Positions 1 to 7,733 of a stretch of 27,529 nt of DNA are shown in pieces. The translations under genes and the position numbers were made by a program. The stretch comes from Bacteroidota bacterium. GTDB taxonomy: Bacteria > Bacteroidota > Ignavibacteria > Ignavibacteriales > Melioribacteraceae. The notes below the pieces were generated by a model. That model saw only the letters and a list, made by a program, of their open reading frames with translations, was not told the DNA's origin and made no database searches. Numbering within the stretch: the stretch's first letter is position 1; each line of letters starts with the position of its first letter. Location of the stretch: assembly GCA_023381535.1 (NCBI GenBank), contig JAMCSN010000312.1, positions 1-27,529 of the forward strand, written 5' to 3'.

Positions 1-241
1 TCTCACCGAGGAGTTTGTCCTGTAGAGCGCTGGTTATCCAATAAGCAAAGTCGTTTGGTGGTTCCGGCGAGATGTGCTCGTGTTGTATCAAGTAGTGGTG
101 AGTATGTTGAAAGATTGTCATTGGAGGCACTGCTTTTATGCCGGCTAACAGTTCGGACAGATTTTTAGCGCGTCTTCCCAATAAGAAAATTAAATTTTGC
201 CGAGTATAAAACCGGAAACCGGTTGCTGTTTTATTATCCAT
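1..241 (-). CDS. DUF5752-like protein, N-terminal part only (cut by window start)
   Basis: A minus-strand reading frame opens with ATG at 241-239 and stays open for 80 codons to the window edge. The protein begins MDNKTATGFRFYTRQN and continues with an LLGRRAKNLSELL segment, then a His-rich stretch (QHTHHYLIQHEH) and an AYWI..AL segment. This pattern matches my memory of the DUF5752 family, which has no established biochemical function; I could not run a search. Its ATG overlaps the last 8 bases of otsB (stop 236-234), so it is almost certainly translated from the same mRNA as otsA and otsB. There is no signal peptide, so it is probably cytoplasmic. The context suggests a role tied to trehalose or other sugar metabolism, but that is inference only. 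Confidence 0.7.
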   Translation of the reverse strand, partial: MDNKTATGFRFYTRQNLIFLLGRRAKNLSELLAGIKAVPPMTIFQHTHHYLIQHEHISPEPPNDFAYWITSALQDKLLGE

Positions 242-1052
242 CGGAATTCCATTGATAATTTCCGTTAACTACTATTTTTAAGAATTGAAGGACTTCGTCT
301 GTATTTCGTACAAAATATTTTGCAAAGGTTTTCTTGCTAGATCCCACTTTTACAGTGAGCGAGCTTTTTCCCAAAACTTTGAAGGCATCTTCGTCGGTAG
401 TATCGTCTCCGATATAAACTGCGGAATATTTTTTCTTTTGTGCATGAAATGTCCTCAGAACTTTTTGGACTGCCAGACCTTTGTTCCACAAAATGTTGGG
501 TCTAATTTCCAAAACCTTTTTGCCCCGAGTAATTTTTACAAATGGAAAATATTTTTCAGAAATTGATGCTACAAGATTTTTGACAACATTAATCTGATCA
601 ACCGGAACATTTCTATAATGCACCGTTACCGTGTATTTCTTGCTTTCAACAAGAACCGAATTAATAGATTTCCCAATCGCATTCAGTTTTCGTGAAAGCT
701 CATTCAGTAGCGGAAGCATTTTATTAACTTGAGGGTGCACCCAGGTTTTGTCCTTGTAATGAATTTGAAAACCATGGTTCGAGACTATGGTTAAATTTTT
801 TAAACCTAGAAGACGATTTATGTCTGCATGAGCTCTGCCGGTGCTGATTACCAATGTTATTTTCTTGTGTTCTGAAAGTTGTCTCAGCAGTTTTCTCGTT
901 TCAGGAGAGATTACTGCTAAAGCGGGCAGTTTTCTTATAGGCACCAACGTTCCGTCATAATCAAGGAAAAGAATAATTTTTTGAACGTGCTCGAGTTTCT
1001 TGAGTAGGTTTTTTATCGTTCTTTCTTTATCGTACAAATAAATTGGCGGCAT
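234..1052 (-). CDS. otsB: Trehalose-6-phosphate phosphatase
   Basis: This 272-residue cytoplasmic HAD-superfamily phosphatase should remove phosphate from trehalose 6-phosphate, the second step of the OtsAB pathway. The HAD motif I is seen as DYDGTLVPI with nucleophile Asp31 and acid/base Asp33. Motif II is ISTGR at about 69-73. Motif IV is GDDTTDEDAF at 215-224, carrying the Mg-binding acids. The length is normal for bacterial OtsB. The ATG at 1052 lies 2 bases after the otsA stop codon, so the two are translationally linked, and the following DUF5752-like gene overlaps its end by 8 bases. No anomaly is seen. Confidence 0.95.
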   Translation of the reverse strand: MPPIYLYDKERTIKNLLKKLEHVQKIILFLDYDGTLVPIRKLPALAVISPETRKLLRQLSEHKKITLVISTGRAHADINRLLGLKNLTIVSNHGFQIHYKDKTWVHPQVNKMLPLLNELSRKLNAIGKSINSVLVESKKYTVTVHYRNVPVDQINVVKNLVASISEKYFPFVKITRGKKVLEIRPNILWNKGLAVQKVLRTFHAQKKKYSAVYIGDDTTDEDAFKVLGKSSLTVKVGSSKKTFAKYFVRNTDEVLQFLKIVVNGNYQWNSDG

Positions 1053-1054
1053 AA

Positions 1055-3322
1055 TTATTTAGGGTTTTGTAAATCTTGAGTTATCGGAAGGCGTAATCGC
1101 GATAACGCATTAATTATGTTCGCCGCCCATCTATAAACATTTCTCTCTTGTAAGACTGCACGCATTCGTTGCATCCGGTTAGTTCTTTCTTTTGGCTGCA
1201 TTACTAATGCAGTATGAATTGCTTCTGCCATTTCTTCAATGCTGTATGGATTGACTATAAGAGCATCTTGTAATTCCCGTGCAGCACCGGTGAATTGACT
1301 GAGGATTAGAATACCATCTTCGTCGTTACGTGAGCCAACAAATTCTTTGGCAACAAGGTTCATTCCGTCGTGTAAAGAAGTTACTAGGCAAATATCCGAT
1401 GCTTTGTAAAACAAATTAATTTGTTGATGATTATGATGAGCTTTAAGAAAAACTATTGGTTTCCAATCCTTAGCTTGAAAACGCCAATTTATTTTGTCAA
1501 CAATTTCCTCCAATTCGGCAATCAGATCGTGATAGCGTTTGATATGAGTACGGCTTGGAGCGCCGAGTTCTACAAATGTAAAACGTCCGACAAAATCGGG
1601 ATATTTTTCAAAAAATCTTTCAACAGCTCTAATACGCTCAACAATCCCTTTTGTATAGTCAATACGATCTACACCAACTCCTATAGTTTCAACATTAAAA
1701 CCTATTTTTTTAAAAACAGTTTCACGCATAGTTTCCTTAAGAGGTAATTGGTGAGTTTGATCCTGAACTGCATTCGGGAAGGCTATGCTGATAGGGAAAG
1801 GTCTTACCGAAGTGACAGAACCCTTATGTTCCAGATTAAACTGATCCCAATTGATTTTTGATTCCAGGAAACGATCAACAGTTTCCAAAAAATTGTTGCA
1901 ATGAAATTGAATATGAAATCCAATCAAATCCGCGCCTAAAAGACCTAACAGAATTTCCTGCTTCCAAGGACAGATTCCAAATACTTCAGGATTGGGCCAG
2001 GGGATATGCCAAAACAACGCAACACGAGCATCCGGTCTTTTGGATTTTATTAGAAGCGGTAACAAGGCGAAATGATAATCCTGAATCAATATTAACGGTT
2101 CGGTCTCGTTTTTAATCTCGTCAAGCAGAGTTTTGGCAAATTTTTGATTAACGGCTTGATAGTTGATCCAATCTTCCAAACGAAAAATAGGCCGGGTATG
2201 TGTTATATGACAAAGAGGCCAGATCCCTTCATTCGAAAAACCATAATAGTGTCCCTCTTCTTCTTCTTTTGTTAGAAATATTCGGCGGAGTGTGTAAGAA
2301 GGATCTTCTGGTGGTACAAGTAATTTTCCTTTTGCATCGGAAGTTTCGCTATCAGCGTCTCCGCTTCCATGTGCAATCCATACACCGCCGCATGCTCTTA
2401 AAATTGGATCTAGTGCGGTTACCAAACCACCTGCCGGTACGACGCATTCAATGTTATTTCCTTGTCTCACATGCATGTATGGTTCGCGATTAGAAACTAT
2501 TATCAGATTCCTATCAGCAATTTCTTGACGCACGTGTTCTTTTAATCGTTCGGCAGTCCAGAGCGAGTCGGATTGCAAACGTAAACGAGCTTCCTCTTCG
2601 GCACTTGCTCTTGCAATAGATAAACTCTTTGCTAAAAGTGTTACTTCGTCTTCTAACGGTTTTAAAATATCCCCACGAGGCAACTTTACGGGTTGGTTTG
2701 TTTTGCCTATCCTCACGCCTCTCATCCACTTTGCAATTTGAGCAATTGGTCCGGTGATACTCCATCTAACAACCAGCACAGTCGTAATTATGATAAGCAG
2801 TATCTGTATAAGAAGACGGACAAAATTGTTCTCCCAGATACCTTCAAGTCTTACATCAATATAAGAAGCATCATGTATTAGAAGTAGAGCACCGACAATT
2901 TTATTTTCAATAAGAATTGGGATTGCATATGTATGAACTAACTTATTGTTTACTGTTGTATAAGAAGCAATACTTTCGCCTCGAATTATAGATTCGGAAA
3001 CGTGAGTTGTTGAATCCTGGAGATCGGGTAAAAGTTTTGTGTTGGACATTAATAATTTGCCGAGACTGTCGTAAACAGCTATTCCAAAGAGTTTATCGCG
3101 TTCGCCGAATTTGTTAACAAAACGTTTTAACCTGGTAGATGATTTGACTCGTAAAAGTTCTTTGATGGACTCTTGTAAGCTCTCTCCTAAAATAACAGTG
3201 CGAACTTCCAACTCGTTTGTTAAACGATCACGCTCATTTTGGACTTGTAAATATGAAGAAACCGAAGCAACGAGTGCCGCTACCAAAACAAGTGATACAA
3301 TAAGTCGAAAAGTGATTTTCAT
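1055..3322 (-). CDS. otsA: Membrane-anchored sensor-HAMP-trehalose-6-phosphate synthase (GT20)
   Basis: This 755-residue protein should make trehalose 6-phosphate from UDP-glucose and glucose 6-phosphate. The catalytic GT20 part fills about residues 273-742: SNREPY (277-282), PAGGLVTALDP (296-306), GGVWIAHGSGDAD, WHIPWPNPEVF, GVDRIDYTKG (550-559, phosphate-binding Arg/Lys) and DGMNLVAKE (652-660). Stand-alone OtsA is about 450-480 residues. Here an extra N-terminus holds a membrane helix at about 7-25, an extracytoplasmic region of about 140 residues, a second helix at about 166-186 and a HAMP-like plus helical linker (about 187-265). So the catalytic domain faces the cytoplasm under a periplasmic sensor-like module. 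The H of the usual HDYH motif is Gln here (QDYHF, 414-418). A GAGGAA Shine-Dalgarno lies upstream of the ATG. That the sensor controls the enzyme is inference. Confidence 0.93.
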   Translation of the reverse strand: MKITFRLIVSLVLVAALVASVSSYLQVQNERDRLTNELEVRTVILGESLQESIKELLRVKSSTRLKRFVNKFGERDKLFGIAVYDSLGKLLMSNTKLLPDLQDSTTHVSESIIRGESIASYTTVNNKLVHTYAIPILIENKIVGALLLIHDASYIDVRLEGIWENNFVRLLIQILLIIITTVLVVRWSITGPIAQIAKWMRGVRIGKTNQPVKLPRGDILKPLEDEVTLLAKSLSIARASAEEEARLRLQSDSLWTAERLKEHVRQEIADRNLIIVSNREPYMHVRQGNNIECVVPAGGLVTALDPILRACGGVWIAHGSGDADSETSDAKGKLLVPPEDPSYTLRRIFLTKEEEEGHYYGFSNEGIWPLCHITHTRPIFRLEDWINYQAVNQKFAKTLLDEIKNETEPLILIQDYHFALLPLLIKSKRPDARVALFWHIPWPNPEVFGICPWKQEILLGLLGADLIGFHIQFHCNNFLETVDRFLESKINWDQFNLEHKGSVTSVRPFPISIAFPNAVQDQTHQLPLKETMRETVFKKIGFNVETIGVGVDRIDYTKGIVERIRAVERFFEKYPDFVGRFTFVELGAPSRTHIKRYHDLIAELEEIVDKINWRFQAKDWKPIVFLKAHHNHQQINLFYKASDICLVTSLHDGMNLVAKEFVGSRNDEDGILILSQFTGAARELQDALIVNPYSIEEMAEAIHTALVMQPKERTNRMQRMRAVLQERNVYRWAANIINALSRLRLPITQDLQNPK

Positions 3323-3434
3323 TATTACTTAATTCCTCATGCAAATGGTTTTGGAGACATTACGCTCATTCTATGCTTGGTTTTCGAGCTGAACTTTAAT
3401 AAAGATAAATGATTGAACCGCAAAATTCAATCTG

Positions 3435-3468
3435 CTAAAGTTTGTATTAGAGTACAAGAATACTTTAG
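3435..3468 (-). terminator. Hairpin downstream of gatA / upstream of otsA
   Basis: CTAAAGT (3435-3441) pairs with ACTTTAG (3462-3468), and TTGTA (3442-3446) pairs with TACAA (3453-3457). This gives a 12-bp stem broken only by a 4-base bulge (3458-3461) around a 6-base loop. It lies 25-58 bases after the gatA stop on the minus strand. No clean U-tract follows it, so it may stabilise an mRNA end or be a regulatory hairpin in the otsA leader rather than an intrinsic terminator. Confidence 0.35.
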
Positions 3469-3492
3469 ATTTATTTAATCAAATGAGAAGGA

Positions 3493-4896
3493 TTAGATTA
3501 TTCTACCAAGTTGTAACAGCTTAAGTTCCTCAAATTGATCCGCCATTAGCTGCATGCCGATAGGTAACCCTTCTTTATTATTTCCGATGGGAATATTGAT
3601 TCCCGGGATGCCGGCTAAGTTTGCCGAGGTTGTGTATATGTCGCTTAGATACATTTGAAGCGGGTCGTCGGATTTTTCTCCGATCTTAAATGCCGCAAAT
3701 GGAGAAGTGGGGGTAAGAATAACATCAACTTTTTCAAAAGCTTTGTCGAAATCTTGCTTAAGAAGGCGTCTGACTTTTTGTGCTTTGCGGTAATATGCGT
3801 CGTAGTAACCGGCAGATAGAACGTAAGTGCCGAGCATAATTCTGCGTTTCACCTCTGCACCAAATCCGTCCGAGCGTGAGTTCGTGTACATTGATTGAAG
3901 ATCACCGGAAAGGGTTGATCTGTATCCGTAACGCGCGCCGTCGAAACGTGCCAGGTTAGACGATGCTTCAGCCGTCGTAAGAATGTAATATGTTGCGATC
4001 GAGTACTCGGTGTTGGGAAGACTTATTTCAATAATTTCATGCCCTTGTGATTTCAACTTGCCGACTTGCACCATAATTAAATCTCTAATCTCGTCGTTCA
4101 AACCTTCGGTAAAATATTCTTTCGGCAAACCGATTTTGAATTTTTTGGTTTGTTTTAGTTCGGTCGAAAAATCCGGCACATCAATGTTCTGACTTGTAGA
4201 ATCCTTGTCATCATGTCCCGACATAACCGAAAGGACGAGAGCGATATCGTCAATGCTTTTAGCAAATGGTCCGATTGTATCGAATGAAGAAGCAAATGCA
4301 GTAAGTCCGTAGCGCGAAACTCTTCCGTAAGTTGGTTTAAGTCCGTATATGCCGCAGAACGATGCCGGCTGACGGATCGATCCTCCTGTATCTGAACCGA
4401 GAGAAACATCGCATAAATTTGCTGCAACCGCCACAGCCGAACCCCCGCTTGAACCGCCTGGCACGCGTGAATGATCAATAGGATTGAGTACGGCTCCAAA
4501 AGCCGAGTTCTCATTTGACGATCCCATTGCGAATTCATCGCAGTTGGTTTTGCCGATTATGATCGCGTCTTCATCAATAAGTTTTTGTATTGCAGTAGCT
4601 GTGTATAACGAATTGAAGTCTTTCAAAATGTTAGATGAGCAAGTGAGAGGTTTGTCTTTTAGAGCAAGAACATCTTTAATTGCTACAACCAACCCGGCAA
4701 GTTTGCCTGCAGTTCCGTTTTTAATTTTCTGTTCAATTACTTTAGCTTGCCGAAGCGAGTCTTCAAAAACAAAATTAAATGCGTTCAGATTTTTATTTTG
4801 TTCAATTCTCTTAAGGAAAGAAGAAACGTTATCCGTTAAGGATAGTTTGCCTTCCCGGATCAAAGCCAACTTTTCGGCGTGATTTTTATAAGTCAC
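3493..4896 (-). CDS. gatA: Glu-tRNA(Gln)/Asp-tRNA(Asn) amidotransferase subunit A
   Basis: GatA is the glutaminase subunit of the GatCAB complex, which converts misacylated Glu-tRNA(Gln) (and often Asp-tRNA(Asn)) to the correct aminoacyl-tRNA. The 467-residue product carries the amidase-signature triad Lys74 (VAIKDVL), cis-Ser149 (PGGSSGGS) and Ser173 (GSDTGGSIRQPASF). The length is only slightly short of the usual 475-490. The start is GTG at 4896; an AGAGGT Shine-Dalgarno lies about 11 bases upstream and an in-frame stop lies just above it. It follows tatA by 46 bases on the same strand. gatB and gatC are not in the window. Confidence 0.96.
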   Translation of the reverse strand: MTYKNHAEKLALIREGKLSLTDNVSSFLKRIEQNKNLNAFNFVFEDSLRQAKVIEQKIKNGTAGKLAGLVVAIKDVLALKDKPLTCSSNILKDFNSLYTATAIQKLIDEDAIIIGKTNCDEFAMGSSNENSAFGAVLNPIDHSRVPGGSSGGSAVAVAANLCDVSLGSDTGGSIRQPASFCGIYGLKPTYGRVSRYGLTAFASSFDTIGPFAKSIDDIALVLSVMSGHDDKDSTSQNIDVPDFSTELKQTKKFKIGLPKEYFTEGLNDEIRDLIMVQVGKLKSQGHEIIEISLPNTEYSIATYYILTTAEASSNLARFDGARYGYRSTLSGDLQSMYTNSRSDGFGAEVKRRIMLGTYVLSAGYYDAYYRKAQKVRRLLKQDFDKAFEKVDVILTPTSPFAAFKIGEKSDDPLQMYLSDIYTTSANLAGIPGINIPIGNNKEGLPIGMQLMADQFEELKLLQLGRII

Positions 4897-4942
4897 TGGA
4901 ATGATTTACCTCTAGAATGAGTAAAGAAATTTTGCTGAAGAG

Positions 4943-5140
4943 TTATTTCTTTTCGCTGCCGTTGTCTTTCTTATCACCGGCGTTTTTAATATCGTCTTCT
5001 ACGTCGTTTAGCGCTTTCTTGAATTCGCGCATTCCTTTACCGATGCCTTGAGCAAGATCCGGAATTTTCTTAGCACCAAACAAAATCAAAATGACAAAAA
5101 GGATGATAAGAAGTTCCCCAGCGCCTAAGTTCCCGAACAT
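4943..5140 (-). CDS. tatA: Sec-independent protein translocase subunit TatA/TatE
   Basis: This 65-residue inner-membrane protein of the twin-arginine translocation pathway has an N-terminal membrane helix (about 7-22, [18 protein letters not shown]). The Phe-Gly hinge follows, then an amphipathic helix ([20 protein letters not shown]) and a charged C-terminal tail ([10 protein letters not shown]). Size and layout are typical of TatA/E rather than TatB. An AGAGGAAAAC Shine-Dalgarno precedes the ATG. A candidate -10 box lies about 25-30 bases upstream. TatC is not in the window. Confidence 0.95.
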   Translation of the reverse strand: MFGNLGAGELLIILFVILILFGAKKIPDLAQGIGKGMREFKKALNDVEDDIKNAGDKKDNGSEKK

Positions 5141-5164
5141 GTTTTCCTCTTTATATTATTCTTG

Positions 5165-5170
5165 ATTATA
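5165..5170 (-). promoter_or_regulatory. Candidate -10 box for tatA(-gatA)
   Basis: The minus strand reads TATAAT at 5170-5165, with the tatA start codon 24 bases further downstream. No convincing -35 hexamer stands at 16-18 bases, so this rests on the -10 alone. Confidence 0.3.
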
Positions 5171-5226
5171 ACGCAGCAATAACAACCAACGTTCAAAATA
5201 AATTTATTTAGTACGAGTGAATAGTA

Positions 5227-5922
5227 TTAATTAAAAAGATTATTAGCAATAGAATTGAAAATGAGCGCGCCGTCGGTATTACTCAGCACAGGGTCGCAAT
5301 GACGCTCTGGGTGAGGCATAAGTCCCATCACGTTTTTCTTTTTGTTCATGATGCCGGCGATATTTGATACCGAACCGTTAGGATTATATTTGCTGCTTGT
5401 GTCTCCGTTAGCAGAAGCATAACGGAAAAGAATCTGGTCGTTTTCTTCGAGAGATTTCAAAGTCGCATCGTCGGCATAGTAATTTCCCTCGCCGTGTGCT
5501 ACAGGGAATGTTAACAGTTTCTTCTTAACCGATTTGGTGAAAATATTTTTGTTGTTTTCGACCCGTAAATGAACATCCTTGCAAACGAACTTGAGCGATT
5601 CGTTTTTCAGCATAACGCCGGGAAGAAGTCCAATCTCGAGAAGAATTTGGAATCCGTTACAGATACCGATTACGATTCCGCCTTTTTCAGCAAAGTTGTA
5701 AACCGAATCCATAATGGGTGAGAATCGCGCGATCGCACCGGTTCTTAAATAATCTCCGTAAGAAAATCCGCCGGGTAAAATTATTACGTTGGAATGTTTG
5801 AGATCTTTTTCTTTATGCCACAGGAATTCTGCTTCGTATCCCAAGACTTTTTTTACAGCGTAGTATGCGTCATGATCGCAATTGCTTCCGGGAAAAACCA
5901 CAACTCCGAATTTTGGTTTCAT
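5227..5922 (-). CDS. purQ: Phosphoribosylformylglycinamidine synthase, glutaminase subunit
   Basis: PurQ is the class I glutamine amidotransferase subunit of FGAM synthase (purine synthesis step 4). It feeds ammonia to PurL through a complex that also needs PurS. The 231-residue protein shows the nucleophile Cys88 in GICNGFQILLE, and the His204/Glu206 pair in PHPERHCDP. The N-terminal FPGSNCDHD and LPGGFSYGDYLR motifs are typical of PurQ. It overlaps the end of purS by 4 bases, as expected for partners of one complex. purL is not in the window. Confidence 0.96.
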   Translation of the reverse strand: MKPKFGVVVFPGSNCDHDAYYAVKKVLGYEAEFLWHKEKDLKHSNVIILPGGFSYGDYLRTGAIARFSPIMDSVYNFAEKGGIVIGICNGFQILLEIGLLPGVMLKNESLKFVCKDVHLRVENNKNIFTKSVKKKLLTFPVAHGEGNYYADDATLKSLEENDQILFRYASANGDTSSKYNPNGSVSNIAGIMNKKKNVMGLMPHPERHCDPVLSNTDGALIFNSIANNLFN

Positions 5923-6170
5923 TTTACTTCTTCCAGCGAAAATTCAAAGTCTTCGATGATCGGATTGGACAAGAGTTTTTCGGAGTATTCCTTCACTTCT
6001 TTTTCAGCTAAACTTTTATCTTTTGTGTCAACAAAAAATTCTATGTACTTACCGATCCGTGTTTGTTTTACGTTGTTGAATCCCAAGAGCTTAGCGCCCT
6101 GCTCTACGGCTTTGCCTTCGGGGTCTAAAATTTTCGGTCTTCTTTTTACAATGACTGTTGCCTTAAACAA
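5919..6170 (-). CDS. purS: Phosphoribosylformylglycinamidine synthase subunit PurS
   Basis: PurS is the small structural subunit of the three-part FGAM synthase; it bridges PurQ and small-type PurL. The 83-residue product has the family pattern: an N-terminal beta strand (KATVIVKRRPKILDPEGKAV), then LGFNNVKQTRIGKYIEF and a helix ending in NPIIEDFEF. The Gly/Lys-rich KxGKY segment is characteristic. The gene lies 1 base after the pssA stop and overlaps purQ by 4 bases. Its presence implies that the organism uses small PurL rather than the large fused PurL. Confidence 0.94.
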   Translation of the reverse strand: MFKATVIVKRRPKILDPEGKAVEQGAKLLGFNNVKQTRIGKYIEFFVDTKDKSLAEKEVKEYSEKLLSNPIIEDFEFSLEEVK

Positions 6171-6171
6171 T

Positions 6172-6927
6172 TTAATTCTCCGAGGTTTTTAATCCATTCT
6201 CATAATTATCGTTCTTTTTCAAAATCAGAAAAAGCAGATGCCGTAATATGCCGAATAGTACGATTCCAAGAAAGATGAAAAACAAAATCTCGCCGTTGGT
6301 TATGATTGCAAGAACCAAAGCGACAAGCAATTCTCCGAACAACAAAACTTTTTCTTTGAAATTTTTATCGCGAAATTTTGGAAGAGCGTTGTAGCGGATT
6401 TTACTAACCATCAAGAAAGAGAGTGCGAGAACCAGAACCACTACAATATGATTGTACGGTTCGATGATATGTCCTTCCTGGTAAAACGAAAGCACCAAAG
6501 TCGAAATCGTCATGGCAGAAAGAGGAATCGGTAAGCCCTTGAAATCCGCTTTCTTATTTAAGTCTTCTACCTGAACGTTGAAACGCGCAAGTCTTAGAGC
6601 GCCGAATAAAAGAAGGCACGCGCTTAAGATAACTCCGAAACCGCCGAACTGATATGCATAAGCTTTGTAAATAAGAAACGAAGGCGCTGCGCCGAAACTT
6701 ACCACGTCTGATAGCGAGTCAAGCTCCACGCCGAAATGGCTTGAAGTCTTTAGCAGGCGCGCGACAATTCCGTCGAGCATATCGAAACTTGCAGCTGCAA
6801 TAATCATAATTGAAGCAAGTCTGAAATCGTTTTGGGAAGCATAAACGATAGAAAGAAATCCGCAGAAGACATTCAGAGAAGTAACCGTGTTGGCAATAAA
6901 GGATTTTGGGAATGAAGTTTTATTCAT
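6172..6927 (-). CDS. pssA: CDP-diacylglycerol--serine O-phosphatidyltransferase
   Basis: This 251-residue integral inner-membrane enzyme should make phosphatidylserine from CDP-diacylglycerol and serine. The CDP-alcohol phosphotransferase signature is complete: Asp52-Gly53, Ala56-Arg57, Gly66, Asp70 and Asp74 in the DG-x2-AR-x8-G-x3-D-x3-D spacing. Several hydrophobic helices follow (for example about 95-110, 140-155, 165-178, 190-230). The next enzyme of the pathway, Psd, is encoded directly upstream with a 4-base overlap, so the pair completes phosphatidylethanolamine synthesis. Confidence 0.95.
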   Translation of the reverse strand: MNKTSFPKSFIANTVTSLNVFCGFLSIVYASQNDFRLASIMIIAAASFDMLDGIVARLLKTSSHFGVELDSLSDVVSFGAAPSFLIYKAYAYQFGGFGVILSACLLLFGALRLARFNVQVEDLNKKADFKGLPIPLSAMTISTLVLSFYQEGHIIEPYNHIVVVLVLALSFLMVSKIRYNALPKFRDKNFKEKVLLFGELLVALVLAIITNGEILFFIFLGIVLFGILRHLLFLILKKNDNYENGLKTSEN

Positions 6928-7574
6928 TTTTCTATCTCAAATAAAATTGTTTCACCAGCTTTAACTTTGTCGCCCATTTTGAATTTTGCTTTCCAATTTA
7001 AAGGTACGATCACATCGGAGCGACTGCCGAACTTAATCATGCCGAAACGGTTTCCCATTGTGACATCGTCGCCGACTTTTAAGTCGCAAACTATACGGCG
7101 GGCGATGAATCCGGCGATCTGTGTGAAAAACATTTTCCCGAACTTTGAAGTAATGCCGATTTCGGTTCGTTCATTTCTCTTATCGGCTTTTTCATGAAAG
7201 GCAACGAGGTAATCACCTTTAACATATTTAAGGAAATCAACTTTACCGCTGATAGGTATTCTGTTAACGTGAACGTTGATCGGCGACATAAAAATCGAAA
7301 CTTGCTGAGCTTTACTTTTTAAGAATTGGTCTTCGTCGATTTCCTTGATGGTAACTATTTCTCCGTCTGCGGGAGAAACAATAACGTTATCTTTATTGGG
7401 TGGTGTTCGTTCCGGGTCGCGGAAAAAATTCATGCTGAAGAGTAAAAATACAACAGCAACGGTCAATAACGGGTATTTAATCCATCCGTTTTGTATAAAA
7501 AGAGAACCGAGAAAAAGGACGAGCGAGAAGAGCGCGCAGAATATAAATGTATTTAAACCATATTTGGTTATCAT
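6924..7574 (-). CDS. psd: Phosphatidylserine decarboxylase proenzyme (short form)
   Basis: Psd decarboxylates phosphatidylserine to phosphatidylethanolamine with a pyruvoyl group made by self-cleavage. The 216-residue protein is the short bacterial form. It has two N-terminal membrane helices (about 8-27 and 33-50), the NFFRDPER motif and SPADGEIV. MSPINVHVNR at 97-106 carries the conserved His. The cleavage site should be Gly183-Ser184 in MIKFGSRSDV. The ATG at 7574 heads a six-gene minus-strand run (psd, pssA, purS, purQ, tatA, gatA). A TAnnTTTG box lies about 45-52 bases upstream. Confidence 0.94.
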   Translation of the reverse strand: MITKYGLNTFIFCALFSLVLFLGSLFIQNGWIKYPLLTVAVVFLLFSMNFFRDPERTPPNKDNVIVSPADGEIVTIKEIDEDQFLKSKAQQVSIFMSPINVHVNRIPISGKVDFLKYVKGDYLVAFHEKADKRNERTEIGITSKFGKMFFTQIAGFIARRIVCDLKVGDDVTMGNRFGMIKFGSRSDVIVPLNWKAKFKMGDKVKAGETILFEIEK

Positions 7575-7618
7575 TCACACACACGAATATTTTTCTAAAT
7601 GCCCCGTCAAAGACGGCA

Positions 7619-7626
7619 CAAATGTA
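7619..7626 (-). promoter_or_regulatory. Candidate Bacteroidota-type -7 box for psd operon
   Basis: The minus strand reads TACATTTG at 7626-7619, matching the TAnnTTTG promoter consensus of Bacteroidota primary sigma factors. It lies 44 bases upstream of the psd ATG. I see no good TTG at -33, so support is partial. Confidence 0.4.
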
Positions 7627-7647
7627 ATATTTTCTCGCCTTAATTTC

Positions 7648-7674
7648 TTGTGAAATTTTTTTTTGCTAACTTTG
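7648..7674 (+). promoter_or_regulatory. Candidate Bacteroidota-type promoter for ybaB-recR operon
   Basis: TAACTTTG at 7667-7674 matches TAnnTTTG exactly, and a TTG at 7648-7650 stands 16 bases upstream, slightly short of the usual spacing. Transcription would start near 7680, giving a leader of about 50 bases before ybaB. It is divergent from the psd box at 7619-7626. Confidence 0.42.
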
Positions 7675-7733
7675 GCACGCAAAACGATTTAACAAAATTC
7701 TTTCGAAAATAATTGTTCCCTTGCGGAGGAGTA

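Noticed and set aside
2514..2765. Antisense and out-of-frame open frames inside otsA, gatA, groEL and other genes
   Set aside because: They lie fully within strongly supported genes, have no family features and are normal shadows of coding sequence.
7713..7733. TTG at 7713 as ybaB start
   Set aside because: It would place the Shine-Dalgarno GGAGGAG inside the coding sequence and add residues (FPCGGV) not typical of the family.
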